NCBI RefSeq assembly: GCF_038007465.1
Contig: NZ_JBBOXF010000001.1
Coordinates: 3,793,001 to 3,857,000 of the forward strand
Source: Sporosarcina sp. FSL K6-1508
GTDB taxonomy: Bacteria > Bacillota > Bacilli > Bacillales_A > Planococcaceae
Reading direction: 5' to 3'
Length of the DNA: 64,000 nt
The notes beneath the pieces were generated by a model. That model saw only the letters and a program-made list of their open reading frames with translations. It had not been told where the DNA came from and did no database searches. Positions within the stretch are counted from its first letter, which is position 1; each line of letters starts with the position of its first letter. Positions 16,830 to 23,529 of this stretch are shown piece after piece. A program made the translations under genes and the position numbers.

Positions 16830-17042
16830 TCACACTGTTAAAAATATTTCCACATATGCGTAATACGACACTGCAGCTGTAACTAACAACGAAACAGATT
16901 TCCTCAGTACCACCGGTGCTTTAATAACGCTTAACAGCAAATACACAACAACATAGGATACTGTGATAATTAATGCGAGACTGATAATCTGCATACCCAT
17001 CTTTGTAAACGCTTCTTTCAACGGTTCAATAATTACGTCCAT
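16830..17042 (-). CDS. two-helix small membrane protein, 70 residues
   Basis: MDVIIEPLKEAFTKMGMQII with two hydrophobic helices at about residues 18-38 and 46-66 joined by a short basic loop (K-A-P-V-V-L-R-K-S). Ribosome site AGGAGG is present. It is the first gene after the Xpf-like factor and ends at a terminator. Holin-like in form, but its place far from an endolysin makes that uncertain. Confidence 0.55.
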   Translation of the reverse strand: MDVIIEPLKEAFTKMGMQIISLALIITVSYVVVYLLLSVIKAPVVLRKSVSLLVTAAVSYYAYVEIFLTV

Positions 17043-17188
17043 TATGCACCTCCTATGACATTATTCATCATAAAAGGGGATATACCTCTATTTTATCACT
17101 CGTATGTATCGGGGCTGGTAAGAGGGGTTATGTCGCTCGCACGCACCCCCTCTTTAATTCTCCCCCTCATATATGCAGACTTCGTATA
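17043..17188 (-). promoter_or_regulatory. intergenic region, candidate Xpf-dependent late promoter
   Basis: 146 bases between the sigma-like gene and the first downstream gene. It contains AGAGGGG/CCCCTCT, a 7-bp inverted repeat with a 19-base loop, and an AT-rich stretch (TGATAAAATAG) about 30 bases before the next ribosome site. In PBSX the Xpf factor activates the late operon whose promoter lies just downstream of xpf, so this is where I expect it. No promoter consensus known to me matches with certainty. Confidence 0.35.
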
Positions 17189-17707
17189 TCAAGCGTATAT
17201 CATAGACTTTTTATCCATTCTTTCTTCAATCTTACTTTTGGCTCTGCGTATGGATTGTTGGACCATGCTTTTGCTAACTCCTAGCTCGTATGCAATTTCT
17301 GACATACTCTTCTTTTGCCCAACATGGAGGATGTAACACTGTCGTTCTCTCAACGAAAAAGAAGAAAGAATATCTGCTAAAATAACCTTCTCTTCCCTAG
17401 TCATAAACAGATGCTTTTTATTTACATCATTCTCTTCCAACTGCTCTGCTATATCCGGAATCAAATCAATATTCTCATACGAACGCCTCTGATAAACAGC
17501 CTTTTCATCGACCCCTCGATAAGTGTTCGGCTGTCGTCCGGTAGTCATCCATTCAAGCGAATATGTCATACTATCAATCATGCTGTTGAGCTGCTTTAAA
17601 TCATTCATTTCAATCGAATTATCTCTATCTACTTGATCCGCTCGCTTCTTTAAATCCTGCCTGCCCTTGATATATTCTGGAATCATCTTATCTGCCCAAC
17701 TCAACAT
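17189..17707 (-). CDS. Xpf-like sigma factor, late gene activator
   Basis: 172 residues. The C-terminal 60 residues are a sigma region 4 helix-turn-helix (F-S-L-R-E-R-Q-C-Y-I-L, then M-S-E-I-A-Y-E-L-G-V-S-K-S-M-V-Q). A family mark I recall from PBSX Xpf, S-L-E-W-M-T-T-G-R-Q-P, is in the middle. It should direct RNA polymerase to the late promoter. It follows the xtrA cargo locus and precedes the terminases, the same order as PBSX xtrA-xpf-xtmA. AGGAGGGG lies before the start. Confidence 0.82.
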   Translation of the reverse strand: MLSWADKMIPEYIKGRQDLKKRADQVDRDNSIEMNDLKQLNSMIDSMTYSLEWMTTGRQPNTYRGVDEKAVYQRRSYENIDLIPDIAEQLEENDVNKKHLFMTREEKVILADILSSFSLRERQCYILHVGQKKSMSEIAYELGVSKSMVQQSIRRAKSKIEERMDKKSMIYA

Positions 17708-17774
17708 GAAAACCCCTCCTGGTTGTGAAATTTCCGCTATTCAGGTGCAAAAGTTGTAATCATTAAAAGGCAAC

Positions 17775-17844
17775 AAAAAAGAGGACAACAAATGACACAG
17801 CGCAATGCTGTAATCAATCGTTGTCCTCTGGTTGGCCAGGGGGA
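17775..17844 (-). terminator. terminator repeat copy 2, after the HEPN-like gene
   Basis: Minus strand GAGGACAAC ... GTTGTCCTC (perfect 9-bp arms at 17781-17789 and 17819-17827), with a second inner hairpin ACAGC-ATTGC-GCTGT, then TTTTTT. The flanking GGTTGGCCAGGGG is part of the repeated unit. The same approximately 62-bp block occurs at 19232-19293. The gene stop at 17845 is directly adjacent. Confidence 0.8.
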
Positions 17845-19158
17845 CTATTTTATTCCGTGTTCAATTAGCTCCCATCGAAATGGAAAATTATCAATTACTC
17901 TCCAAGTGCCTTCTGTTCCCCCCCGAACAAAAGGATTTTGCTCGTTATCTGAGTAAATAAGTCTGAACTTCTCATCTACAGACTTGATATTGCCGTTGAC
18001 CTCCAAGTTAACCTTTACTGTAATCTCAGTTACCGCAGGAGCCTCATCCTGTATTTCTTGTATCTCGTAACTAATAATGACAATATCTTTTAACAGTTCC
18101 TTTATTTCGCCAGCCTTTTTAGCCTTTGTCGTTTGTCTCGAATCATAAAATATTCTATCCACTAAATAACCAAAGTTGTTATCATTAATGTATTTGAATA
18201 CTTCAATCAAACATTTTTCGGGTGTGCCTTCCTCAAATTCTTCAACTTCCCCGTTCTTCGGAACCGAAACTCCGACTTCAATATCTCTTTTCTTCCATTC
18301 ATCAATTAGGACTTGCTGCTCGTTCAATTTCACTCTAGTTTCAGCAAACTTCGATAGTGAAGAAAAAGTTTCTTCAAAAGTAGGGGGTGTATACGCCTCT
18401 TTTGTTTCTCCAGATTTCATTTTCTTTTTAGCTTCTATCCAATCCATAAGAGAAAAAATTACAGCTAATAATTTACTTGAAACAAAGGGATTTGCATAAT
18501 TCAAATCCCTACCGTGTAAAATACCATTTCTATAGGGAATTTTAATTTCCTCAACATTGGTTTTTCTTCTAGTTTTGGACATCAATTTTGACACTTCTTT
18601 TAGTCCAGTCTCATGGCCAACAATCGAATCCCATGCAATAAAATCTGTACTTTCCGCAAAAAATCCTGTAGCCTCTTCTTCGTTAACAAATCCATCAATT
18701 ATCATCAAAAAAAGCGGGATACACGAATAATAATTCTTGTCAAAATGATCGCTTAATGCATCTTTGAATAACGTTGATCTTTCTCCTAATCTTCTCTTAG
18801 CTCTCATACATAAGTAATTTATTTTTTCTTTGTCAGTATAATAATCAGCTAGAAATTGCTCGGCATTATCAGTTCCACTATCGCCAGCTATTCTTATGCT
18901 TTCTTCCATTATTTCAACGCTCAAAGACTCATAAGCAATCCAACCTGTATCTTTAAATGCTCTATTGAAATTGTCTGGTACAGCGAAAATGGATTCAAAT
19001 TCCCTTTCGAACTTTCTTACATCACTAGTAAGTTTCGCTTTTTGAATTGGTTTAACTCCTAGTGATTGAAGTAATTTTTTGTTACTTAGTAATTTTTTCA
19101 TTTCACTAAGTTGTGCTTTTAACTCACTTATCGAAGTATTGTTTTCAATTTTACTCAA
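17845..19158 (-). CDS. cargo protein with HEPN-like RxxxxH motif (candidate defence gene)
   Basis: 437 residues from a TTG start at 19156-19158 (L/M-S-K-I-E-N-N). GAAGGGGAAGAG lies just upstream and the start overlaps the stop of an xtrA remnant; a longer frame to 19251 would begin in a repeat and read the remnant out of frame. Residues about 1-50 are coiled. Residues 140-240 hold Y-Y-S-C-I-P-L-F-L-M-I-I-D-G-F and then P-Y-R-N-G-I-L-H-G (R210, H215), the R-x4-6-H pattern of HEPN RNases. A separate C-terminal domain of about 105 residues ends with W-R-V-I-D-N-F-P-F-R-W. It is more AT-rich than neighbours and occupies a cargo slot, so I infer an abortive-infection or other phage-defence role. 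No close family recalled. Confidence 0.7.
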   Translation of the reverse strand: MSKIENNTSISELKAQLSEMKKLLSNKKLLQSLGVKPIQKAKLTSDVRKFEREFESIFAVPDNFNRAFKDTGWIAYESLSVEIMEESIRIAGDSGTDNAEQFLADYYTDKEKINYLCMRAKRRLGERSTLFKDALSDHFDKNYYSCIPLFLMIIDGFVNEEEATGFFAESTDFIAWDSIVGHETGLKEVSKLMSKTRRKTNVEEIKIPYRNGILHGRDLNYANPFVSSKLLAVIFSLMDWIEAKKKMKSGETKEAYTPPTFEETFSSLSKFAETRVKLNEQQVLIDEWKKRDIEVGVSVPKNGEVEEFEEGTPEKCLIEVFKYINDNNFGYLVDRIFYDSRQTTKAKKAGEIKELLKDIVIISYEIQEIQDEAPAVTEITVKVNLEVNGNIKSVDEKFRLIYSDNEQNPFVRGGTEGTWRVIDNFPFRWELIEHGIK

Positions 19159-19231
19159 AACTCTTCCCCTTCTTCCCTCCGCATCCGCCGAACTCTCCCT
19201 TGATGCGTCACAATCTTCTCCCAATGCTTCA
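19156..19231 (-). pseudogene. xtrA 3' fragment (second copy)
   Basis: Reading the minus strand from 19231 gives P-L-K-H-W-E-K-I-V-T-H-Q-G-R-V-R-R-M-R-R and then E-E-G-E-E-F-stop, which matches the end of the intact XtrA at 19916-20113 (I-V-T-H-Q-G-K-I-K-R-M-R-R-E-E-G-E-E-F). Only the last 24 or so codons are present, joined upstream to the terminator repeat. It also supplies the ribosome site for the HEPN-like gene. It marks a recombination joint. Confidence 0.85.
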
Positions 19232-19293
19232 GGGGACAACAAGTGACACAACGTAATGCTGTAATCATCGTTGTCCTCTGGTTGGCCAGGGGT
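19232..19293 (-). repeat. terminator repeat copy 1, after the four-helix gene
   Basis: About 62 bp matching the block at 17781-17845 with few differences (plus strand GGACAACAAGTGACACAACG versus GGACAACAAATGACACAGCG, both then running through GTTGTCCTCTGGTTGGCCAG). The stem is GGGACAAC/GTTGTCCT. In this copy the T-run is missing, because the block is joined directly to the xtrA fragment, so termination here is probably weakened and gene A and the HEPN-like gene may be co-transcribed. Confidence 0.8.
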
Positions 19294-19298
19294 TCTAA

Positions 19299-19907
19299 TT
19301 ATTTCACTTTAAACTTTTCGTTCTTATAAATTAACAATAATTCTTTTAAATATGCGTAATTCATCAATCGATTTCTCCAAGTGAATTCGATACACGTGAG
19401 ACTTATAATAGCGGTAAAACCGATAAGGATATACACTTTAATGACATCACCATCAATCACCCTGAAGAATCCAGTCAGAGAAACAAACAAGATCGCTATA
19501 CATGCAATTGCGAATTGTATCGCCTTCATCCATTCTGATTTAGCCGTAATATGCGCCATCATAACTTCTAAATCCAGTTCATTAAAATCTGCTACCCTTT
19601 TTTTAGTTAGATCTTCTTTTTGGTCGATTTCTCGGATTAATATATCTATCATCTGTTCTATTTTATCTCTATCGTGCCCTATTAAAAATGGACCTTTAAG
19701 CACGCTAGACTTTCTCACAAACATCGTTTTAAAAAAACTCAAAATTCCTTTCCCTCTTTCCTTCACACGTTTCTTTCTTTTTCCAGAAGACACTTCAATC
19801 ATTCTGAAAAATAAAATAAGATAAGGTATCCACATAAATTTAGATATAGTGTTGTTGCCAAATGATAGCAATATTAATATTCCATATACTAATAGAATAG
19901 CTATCAA
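19299..19907 (-). CDS. four-helix membrane protein, cargo gene
   Basis: 202 residues from a TTG start (M-I-A-I-L-L-V-Y-G). Hydrophobic helices lie at about residues 2-15, 22-37, 127-148 and 155-177, with a basic cytosolic segment (K-K-R-V-K-E-R-G-K) and a helical domain between the pairs. It starts nine bases after intact xtrA and ends at terminator repeat copy 1. AT-rich like the HEPN-like gene. Not recognised; a membrane effector or exclusion protein is possible. It could also work alone. Confidence 0.6.
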   Translation of the reverse strand: MIAILLVYGILILLSFGNNTISKFMWIPYLILFFRMIEVSSGKRKKRVKERGKGILSFFKTMFVRKSSVLKGPFLIGHDRDKIEQMIDILIREIDQKEDLTKKRVADFNELDLEVMMAHITAKSEWMKAIQFAIACIAILFVSLTGFFRVIDGDVIKVYILIGFTAIISLTCIEFTWRNRLMNYAYLKELLLIYKNEKFKVK

Positions 19908-19915
19908 AACCTTTA

Positions 19916-20113
19916 TCAGAACTCTTCCCCTTCTTCCCTTCGCATCCTCTTAATCTTCCCTTGATGCGTAACAATCCTATATTCACCATGTTCTGGTAGC
20001 TCTCTAACTTTAGCAATCCCCTCCGAAATAACCACCACACAGTTCATTGGTAGTTCCATTATACCAATTCCTAACAATAATGCATCCGTATTAAAAGTAA
20101 TGTCTTTATTCAC
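19916..20113 (-). CDS. xtrA: XtrA-like phage protein
   Basis: 65 residues from a GTG start with AAGGAGGGG upstream. The sequence with E-L-P-M-N-C-V-V-V-I-S-E-G-I-A-K, then L-P-E-H-G-E and the C-terminal T-H-Q-G-K-I-K-R, matches my memory of PBSX XtrA, whose function is unknown. In PBSX it lies directly upstream of xpf; here 2.2 kb of cargo has been inserted between them. A copy of its last 24 codons recurs at 19156-19231. Confidence 0.72.
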   Translation of the reverse strand: MNKDITFNTDALLLGIGIMELPMNCVVVISEGIAKVRELPEHGEYRIVTHQGKIKRMRREEGEEF

Positions 20114-20130
20114 CAGGACCCCTCCTTGTG

Positions 20131-20174
20131 TTATAATCAGTCTGCCAAGGACGGGAGGAATCCTGTCTTTTTTT
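20131..20174 (+). promoter_or_regulatory. plus-strand mini transcription unit (extended -10 plus terminator)
   Basis: TG-T-TATAAT (TATAAT at 20132-20137) on the plus strand is followed by GACGGGA-GGAA-TCCTGTC (20150-20167) and seven T. A transcript would be only about 30 nt and convergent to the minus-strand operon. Similar layouts occur at 29887-29952 and 30852-30915. Confidence 0.45.
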
Positions 20175-20403
20175 ATTGCCCAAATATCCCCTGCTGCCGA
20201 ATCTGTATTTCCCCAAGTTCAGCCTGTTCAATAATCAGCAACCCGATTTCCAAAGGCTTGCGTCCTAACTCTTCCGCGATGCTATCCATGCCCATATCCG
20301 CTTCCCACATTGCTTTGAATACTTCCGTTTCTCGCTCAGTAAACACCCAATCAATATCAACGTCATCAAGTAACACACGCTTTTGTTCTTTTGCGTGAAT
20401 CAC
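20173..20403 (-). CDS. small helix-turn-helix-like phage protein
   Basis: 76 residues from GTG. T-E-R-E-T-E-V-F-K-A-M-W-E-A-D-M-G-M-D-S followed by I-A-E-E-L-G-R-K-P looks like a trihelical DNA-binding unit. It starts four bases inside the end of the IDEAL-domain gene. It may be a regulator of the middle or late genes, since it lies shortly upstream of xtrA and the Xpf-like factor. Confidence 0.6.
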   Translation of the reverse strand: MIHAKEQKRVLLDDVDIDWVFTERETEVFKAMWEADMGMDSIAEELGRKPLEIGLLIIEQAELGEIQIRQQGIFGQ

Positions 20404-20696
20404 ACCAGCACCCCCATACCTTTCAACTCATTCGTCAACTGCATGAACATCTCCATATCCCCCGAATCAAGGGCCATATCAATCTGCAACAGCAGCATGT
20501 CCTCGTCCGTAATATCCGTTTCAATGCTCGGATGATGCTCTAAATATTGACGAGACATCTTAGATTCTCCAGACATTTCAGACATATTTTTTCGAGAGTT
20601 GATTTTCCCCATTTCCGCTAAAGCATTCGCATACACAGCGAACGAAAAGCCCTCCATCAATCTTTTAAACTTTTCTCGCTCATGATCATTATTCAT
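20400..20696 (-). CDS. IDEAL-domain phage protein
   Basis: 98 residues from MNNDHEREKFKRLMEG; the ATG at 20694-20696 is chosen by its place behind GGAGGAGTGAGTGGG. The C-terminal segment L-L-L-Q-I-D-M-A-L-D-S-G-D-M-E-M-F fits the IDEAL domain, a short helical motif found in Firmicute and phage proteins. Function unknown. It lies in a chain of overlapping small genes. Confidence 0.62.
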   Translation of the reverse strand: MNNDHEREKFKRLMEGFSFAVYANALAEMGKINSRKNMSEMSGESKMSRQYLEHHPSIETDITDEDMLLLQIDMALDSGDMEMFMQLTNELKGMGVLV

Positions 20697-20940
20697 CCCA
20701 CTCACTCCTCCTCAATTCACCATGCCGAAATATCCTAATCTGATTAGACTTCGCAAACAAAACCTCATACTGCCGTTTAGGTAAAAACTTCACAATTCGT
20801 CCCTTCGACCCCTCATACAATTTGAGATAGTAATAATCCTCAACTTCTTTTTCTTCAACATTCACAACGACCTCAACCATGTCACCAAGCTCAAACGCTA
20901 TTGTTGGCACCGCATCAAAAATAGTAAGTTGCTGCACCAT
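20689..20940 (-). CDS. small phage protein, beta-rich
   Basis: 83 residues from MVQQLTIFDAVPTIAFELGD; AAGGAGTGATAATC precedes this ATG. It has a hydrophobic-acidic pattern like small SH3-type barrels (G-D-M-V-E-V-V-V-N, then K-G-R-I-V-K-F-L-P). It overlaps the start of the IDEAL gene. Not recognised. Confidence 0.6.
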   Translation of the reverse strand: MVQQLTIFDAVPTIAFELGDMVEVVVNVEEKEVEDYYYLKLYEGSKGRIVKFLPKRQYEVLFAKSNQIRIFRHGELRRSEWDE

Positions 20941-20969
20941 GATTATCACTCCTTAACTGTTTATCCGTA

Positions 20970-21146
20970 CTACGAAGTAATTGGCTTACATGTTTGACAG
21001 ATTCTAATGCTATATGGTTTATCTCCTTTGAAAGCTGAGCCAAACAAATAATTGTATTTAGACCTTTTAACAATAGGCTTTAGGCAATCGTCACAAATAT
21101 AATCTCGCCTTGCTGTTTGCACGACTTCTTTAATTACACCACTCAT
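20970..21146 (-). CDS. zinc-ribbon microprotein, 58 residues
   Basis: MSGVIKEVVQTARRDYICDD with C-D-D-C and C-Q-T-C, a four-cysteine zinc ribbon about 30 residues apart. GAAGGGGATTATT precedes the start. Typical of short nucleic-acid-binding or folding-assisted phage proteins in early operons. Function unknown. Confidence 0.65.
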   Translation of the reverse strand: MSGVIKEVVQTARRDYICDDCLKPIVKRSKYNYLFGSAFKGDKPYSIRICQTCKPITS

Positions 21147-21185
21147 AATAATCCCCTTCCTGCTTCGCCTTTTGTATCTACTCCG

Positions 21186-21350
21186 TCACTCCTTAACAAA
21201 TCGTTTGGCATACCTTAACTGCTGATGAATATACGGATCATCCTCATTGCCACCGCTCCACATCCAATCACCGGTACGCCTTTCAATATCTTTCAGCACC
21301 TCAAACGGTAACTGGGGTAATAGCTTGATTATTTCTTGATATGCAGTCAT
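21186..21350 (-). CDS. DUF6877-like small phage protein
   Basis: 54 residues: MTAYQEIIKLLPQLPFEVLK..., then R-R-T-G-D-W-M-W-S-G-G-N-E-D-D-P-Y-I-H-Q-Q. I recall this G-D-W-...-G-G-...-D-P-Y-I pattern as DUF6877 of Firmicute phages. It has no assigned role. It stands alone with about 35 bases on either side. Confidence 0.68.
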   Translation of the reverse strand: MTAYQEIIKLLPQLPFEVLKDIERRTGDWMWSGGNEDDPYIHQQLRYAKRFVKE

Positions 21351-21386
21351 TCGGTTATCTCCTTCGTCTTATGGTCGTACTGTGTA

Positions 21387-21677
21387 TCAGTCATTCCAGA
21401 CGTCTAATTCTCCAGTCATATATTTACGTGTTTTAATTAATCGTTCAATTAAAACATCCAAACTGTCAGTATTTTTGAAAACTAAATGTACAGGATATAC
21501 AGCCAAATCAACTTGTTTTTCTGCTTGCTTTTCGTAATATCCTATAGGCTTAGGTTCTTGTTCGATGAAAGTTACTAATCCACGTTCTTCATCGAACATC
21601 ATCCCAGAACCGATTTTAATATCACCTGTGCCAAATTCAACAGATACTGTTCCGTCATCGTTTTTAATTATCGGCAT
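21387..21677 (-). CDS. hypothetical phage protein, 96 residues
   Basis: MPIIKNDDGTVSVEFGTGDI: beta strands first, then E-Q-E-P-K-P-I-G and an amphipathic C-terminal helix (L-D-V-L-I-E-R-L-I-K-T-R-K). GGGTTG precedes the start. No recognised motif. Confidence 0.6.
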   Translation of the reverse strand: MPIIKNDDGTVSVEFGTGDIKIGSGMMFDEERGLVTFIEQEPKPIGYYEKQAEKQVDLAVYPVHLVFKNTDSLDVLIERLIKTRKYMTGELDVWND

Positions 21678-21725
21678 AAATACAACCCTCTCACTTCACA
21701 GTTTGTGTCAACTCGTTACTACCAA

Positions 21726-21821
21726 TCACTTACTCAACCGCCCATACGCATAACCCGACAGCATCAACAGCACACCCGTTACGATGACCACGATACCTTC
21801 TGGAAATGTAATTAAACTCAT
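21726..21821 (-). CDS. single-span membrane microprotein, 31 residues
   Basis: MSLITFPEGIVVIVTGVLLM, one membrane helix and a basic end (Y-G-R-L-S-K). The start overlaps the upstream stop (ATGA). Very short, but coupling and hydrophobicity make it credible. Confidence 0.45.
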   Translation of the reverse strand: MSLITFPEGIVVIVTGVLLMLSGYAYGRLSK

Positions 21822-21946
21822 TCCGGCACAACCTTCCATCCTTGTTTCAACATCCGATTCAGTTCTTTCCCCCAAAACTGGTCATACACCCAAGCACGCT
21901 GCACACCTTCTAAACGAGTCAACAACCACCACGGACGTTGATTCAT
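21818..21946 (-). CDS. Trp-rich microprotein, 42 residues
   Basis: MNQRPWWLLTRLEGVQRAWV, starting nine bases after AAGGAGG; an ATG at 21955 is too close to that site. Five tryptophans in 42 residues. It overlaps the next microprotein. Not recognised. Confidence 0.5.
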   Translation of the reverse strand: MNQRPWWLLTRLEGVQRAWVYDQFWGKELNRMLKQGWKVVPE

Positions 21947-21960
21947 TGCCCTCATCCTCC

Positions 21961-22251
21961 TTAAATAATCCCTTGCGCAATCATTTCGTCAACATTTTCA
22001 GAATCGATAATATGACCGTCTATTTCAAACCACCAACCGTTTCTGATAAGCAGCATCTGTAAATCACTTTCGTCGTCATTTTCGTGACCATCCGCAAATT
22101 TCGCTCGATTTGCTCTCAAGTCAATATAGTCAAAGGAATCCATTTCTTCTCTTGCGTTAGCTATGCTTTTGGCTTGATTTGCCGTTTCCGCAAATACCAA
22201 TACGCTTGTTTCATAACCCACATTTTCCGATACAACATAACCCTTTATCAT
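21961..22251 (-). CDS. hypothetical phage protein, 96 residues
   Basis: MIKGYVVSENVGYETSVLVF; the ATG at 22249-22251 overlaps the DUF1064 stop (ATGA), favouring it over 22263. A-E-T-A-N-Q-A-K-S-I-A and a C-terminal G-W-W-F-E-I-D-G-H-I suggest a small mixed fold. Not recognised. Confidence 0.6.
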   Translation of the reverse strand: MIKGYVVSENVGYETSVLVFAETANQAKSIANAREEMDSFDYIDLRANRAKFADGHENDDESDLQMLLIRNGWWFEIDGHIIDSENVDEMIAQGII

Positions 22252-22730
22252 TCCCTCACCCATTCCTTATTTTTCAACCGTATAACAATCAATTCCATGC
22301 CAGTTTTCAGTTCGAACAGTTTCTGTCGCAAAGGGAAATCCCGCCCAACAGGACCACCTTTAATATCAATCACCTCAACAAATCCATCGAAGTAAGTAAC
22401 CCTAAAGTCCGCAGTATACTTAGCCCCAGACTTCACACGCTTGCATTTTCCGTTGCATAAATCACAATTGATAGGATTACCCGTTTTAGGACTCGGACGC
22501 CTACCAGTTCCTGCACAACGTTTACAAGCAACCTTGTACGGCTTGATAATCTGAAACTCCGGTTGAACCTCAATCAGTTTGATAGACTGATCTTTTTTCA
22601 AGTGAACGTAATAAGCTCCCTCGGTCAATGAATCGAACGTAATGCCGTCGATTACAGTAGTCTTTGAATTGTATTGACGCGGTTGTTTCGGCGCCCTTGG
22701 TCTACTAGGAACCCTTTGAACATTCCTCAA
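22248..22730 (-). CDS. DUF1064 nuclease-like protein with inserted zinc finger
   Basis: 160 residues from a TTG behind GGGGGTGG. DUF1064 is a PD-(D/E)XK-type family encoded by phages and probably acts on DNA ends or junctions. Visible: F-D-S-L-T-E-G-A-Y-Y, then Y-T-A-D-F-R-V-T-Y and E-V-I-D-I-K-G-G with the catalytic D and E-x-K. Between strands, residues about 68-97 hold C-K-R-C-A-G-T-G and C-D-L-C-N-G-K-C, a DnaJ-like zinc finger absent from the usual shorter family members as I remember them. Confidence 0.78.
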   Translation of the reverse strand: MRNVQRVPSRPRAPKQPRQYNSKTTVIDGITFDSLTEGAYYVHLKKDQSIKLIEVQPEFQIIKPYKVACKRCAGTGRRPSPKTGNPINCDLCNGKCKRVKSGAKYTADFRVTYFDGFVEVIDIKGGPVGRDFPLRQKLFELKTGMELIVIRLKNKEWVRE

Positions 22731-22888
22731 ATCGCCACCCCCGACTCAACAACCTCATCAAGCGTGATTTGAATTCTTTCAAACTCCGCATCTTCTGCAG
22801 CCTGTTTTTTCTTACAGACAGGACCATAACCATCATCAATCGACTTCTGCGTTTTAAGTTCTCTGCCGCAACGATTACATGCGTCCAT
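22727..22888 (-). CDS. DUF6011-like zinc microprotein
   Basis: 53 residues: M-D-A-C-N-R-C-G-R-E-L-K, then S-I-D-D-G-Y-G-P-V-C-K-K-K. The C-x2-C-G-x-L ... G-x-G-P-x-C pattern is common in small phage proteins (DUF6011). It overlaps both neighbours by a few bases (TAATG upstream, TTGA downstream). Zinc-binding; role unknown. Confidence 0.7.
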   Translation of the reverse strand: MDACNRCGRELKTQKSIDDGYGPVCKKKQAAEDAEFERIQITLDEVVESGVAI

Positions 22889-23529
22889 TAGTATCCCTCC
22901 TGCTGCCTGACGTGATTGATTTCATTCTTTGCGTAGTAAGCTTGTTCGATTTGATCTGGAGTGAAGCCGAGCAGTTCCCCAAGCATCTGAAATCCTATAA
23001 TGATCTCTGAATAAATTGATTGGAACTCTCTTTTCTCATGAAGGCCATTGACTAATTTCACGGGTGTCGACATTAGACCAATCAATATCTTCTTAATTCC
23101 TAAGCTTTTAATAATTTCACAATAGCCTTCGTTCGGTGTGTAACCTCTATCACCTAACCCCAAATCATTTCCAATCGACAAGATGAAGTGCAGACAGTCA
23201 ACGTATTCTTCGAGGAGTGGATTGTGAAAGTGAACCCCGCATCCATCGCAACCATGGCAGAATGGTTGTTCTTCGAAACCTAATTCTGGTTTTGATAAAC
23301 CTGTGCCATCGCAAGATGCACACTTATCATCTGGATTAGGAACGAATTTCCTCGGCTCCCTATCCTCACTCCAAAACTTAAACCCACGCCATTCATTCGC
23401 GCATTCGCCTAATTCAACCTGTAATGCAAGGATCTTCTCGGGAAGCGTGTCACGTCCTTCTAGCCCTTTTTCACGTACGATCCGTTCATCAAGCACCTTC
23501 TGCATTTCAAACAGTTTTGTTAGATTCAC
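22888..23529 (-). CDS. dimeric all-alpha dUTPase with inserted zinc finger
   Basis: 213 residues. dUTP diphosphatase of the MazG-like family converts dUTP to dUMP, keeping uracil out of phage DNA. Metal-binding helices are visible as L-Q-V-E-L-G-E-C-A-N-E-W and L-L-E-E-Y-V-D-C-L-H-F. Between them residues about 69-97 hold C-A-S-C-D-G-T-G and C-H-G-C-D-G-C-G, a DnaJ-type zinc knuckle, the same type as in the adjacent DUF1064 protein. It overlaps its neighbours. Confidence 0.78.
   Translation of the reverse strand: MNLTKLFEMQKVLDERIVREKGLEGRDTLPEKILALQVELGECANEWRGFKFWSEDREPRKFVPNPDDKCASCDGTGLSKPELGFEEQPFCHGCDGCGVHFHNPLLEEYVDCLHFILSIGNDLGLGDRGYTPNEGYCEIIKSLGIKKILIGLMSTPVKLVNGLHEKREFQSIYSEIIIGFQMLGELLGFTPDQIEQAYYAKNEINHVRQQEGY

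Noticed and set aside
19159..19251. Longer form of the HEPN-like protein starting at 19251
   Set aside because: It would begin in the terminator repeat and read the xtrA fragment out of frame; the TTG at 19158 has a good ribosome site.
19232..19293. Repeat block as a transposon end or attachment site
   Set aside because: Its inner palindromes and the T-run in the other copy show it is a terminator; no target duplication is seen.
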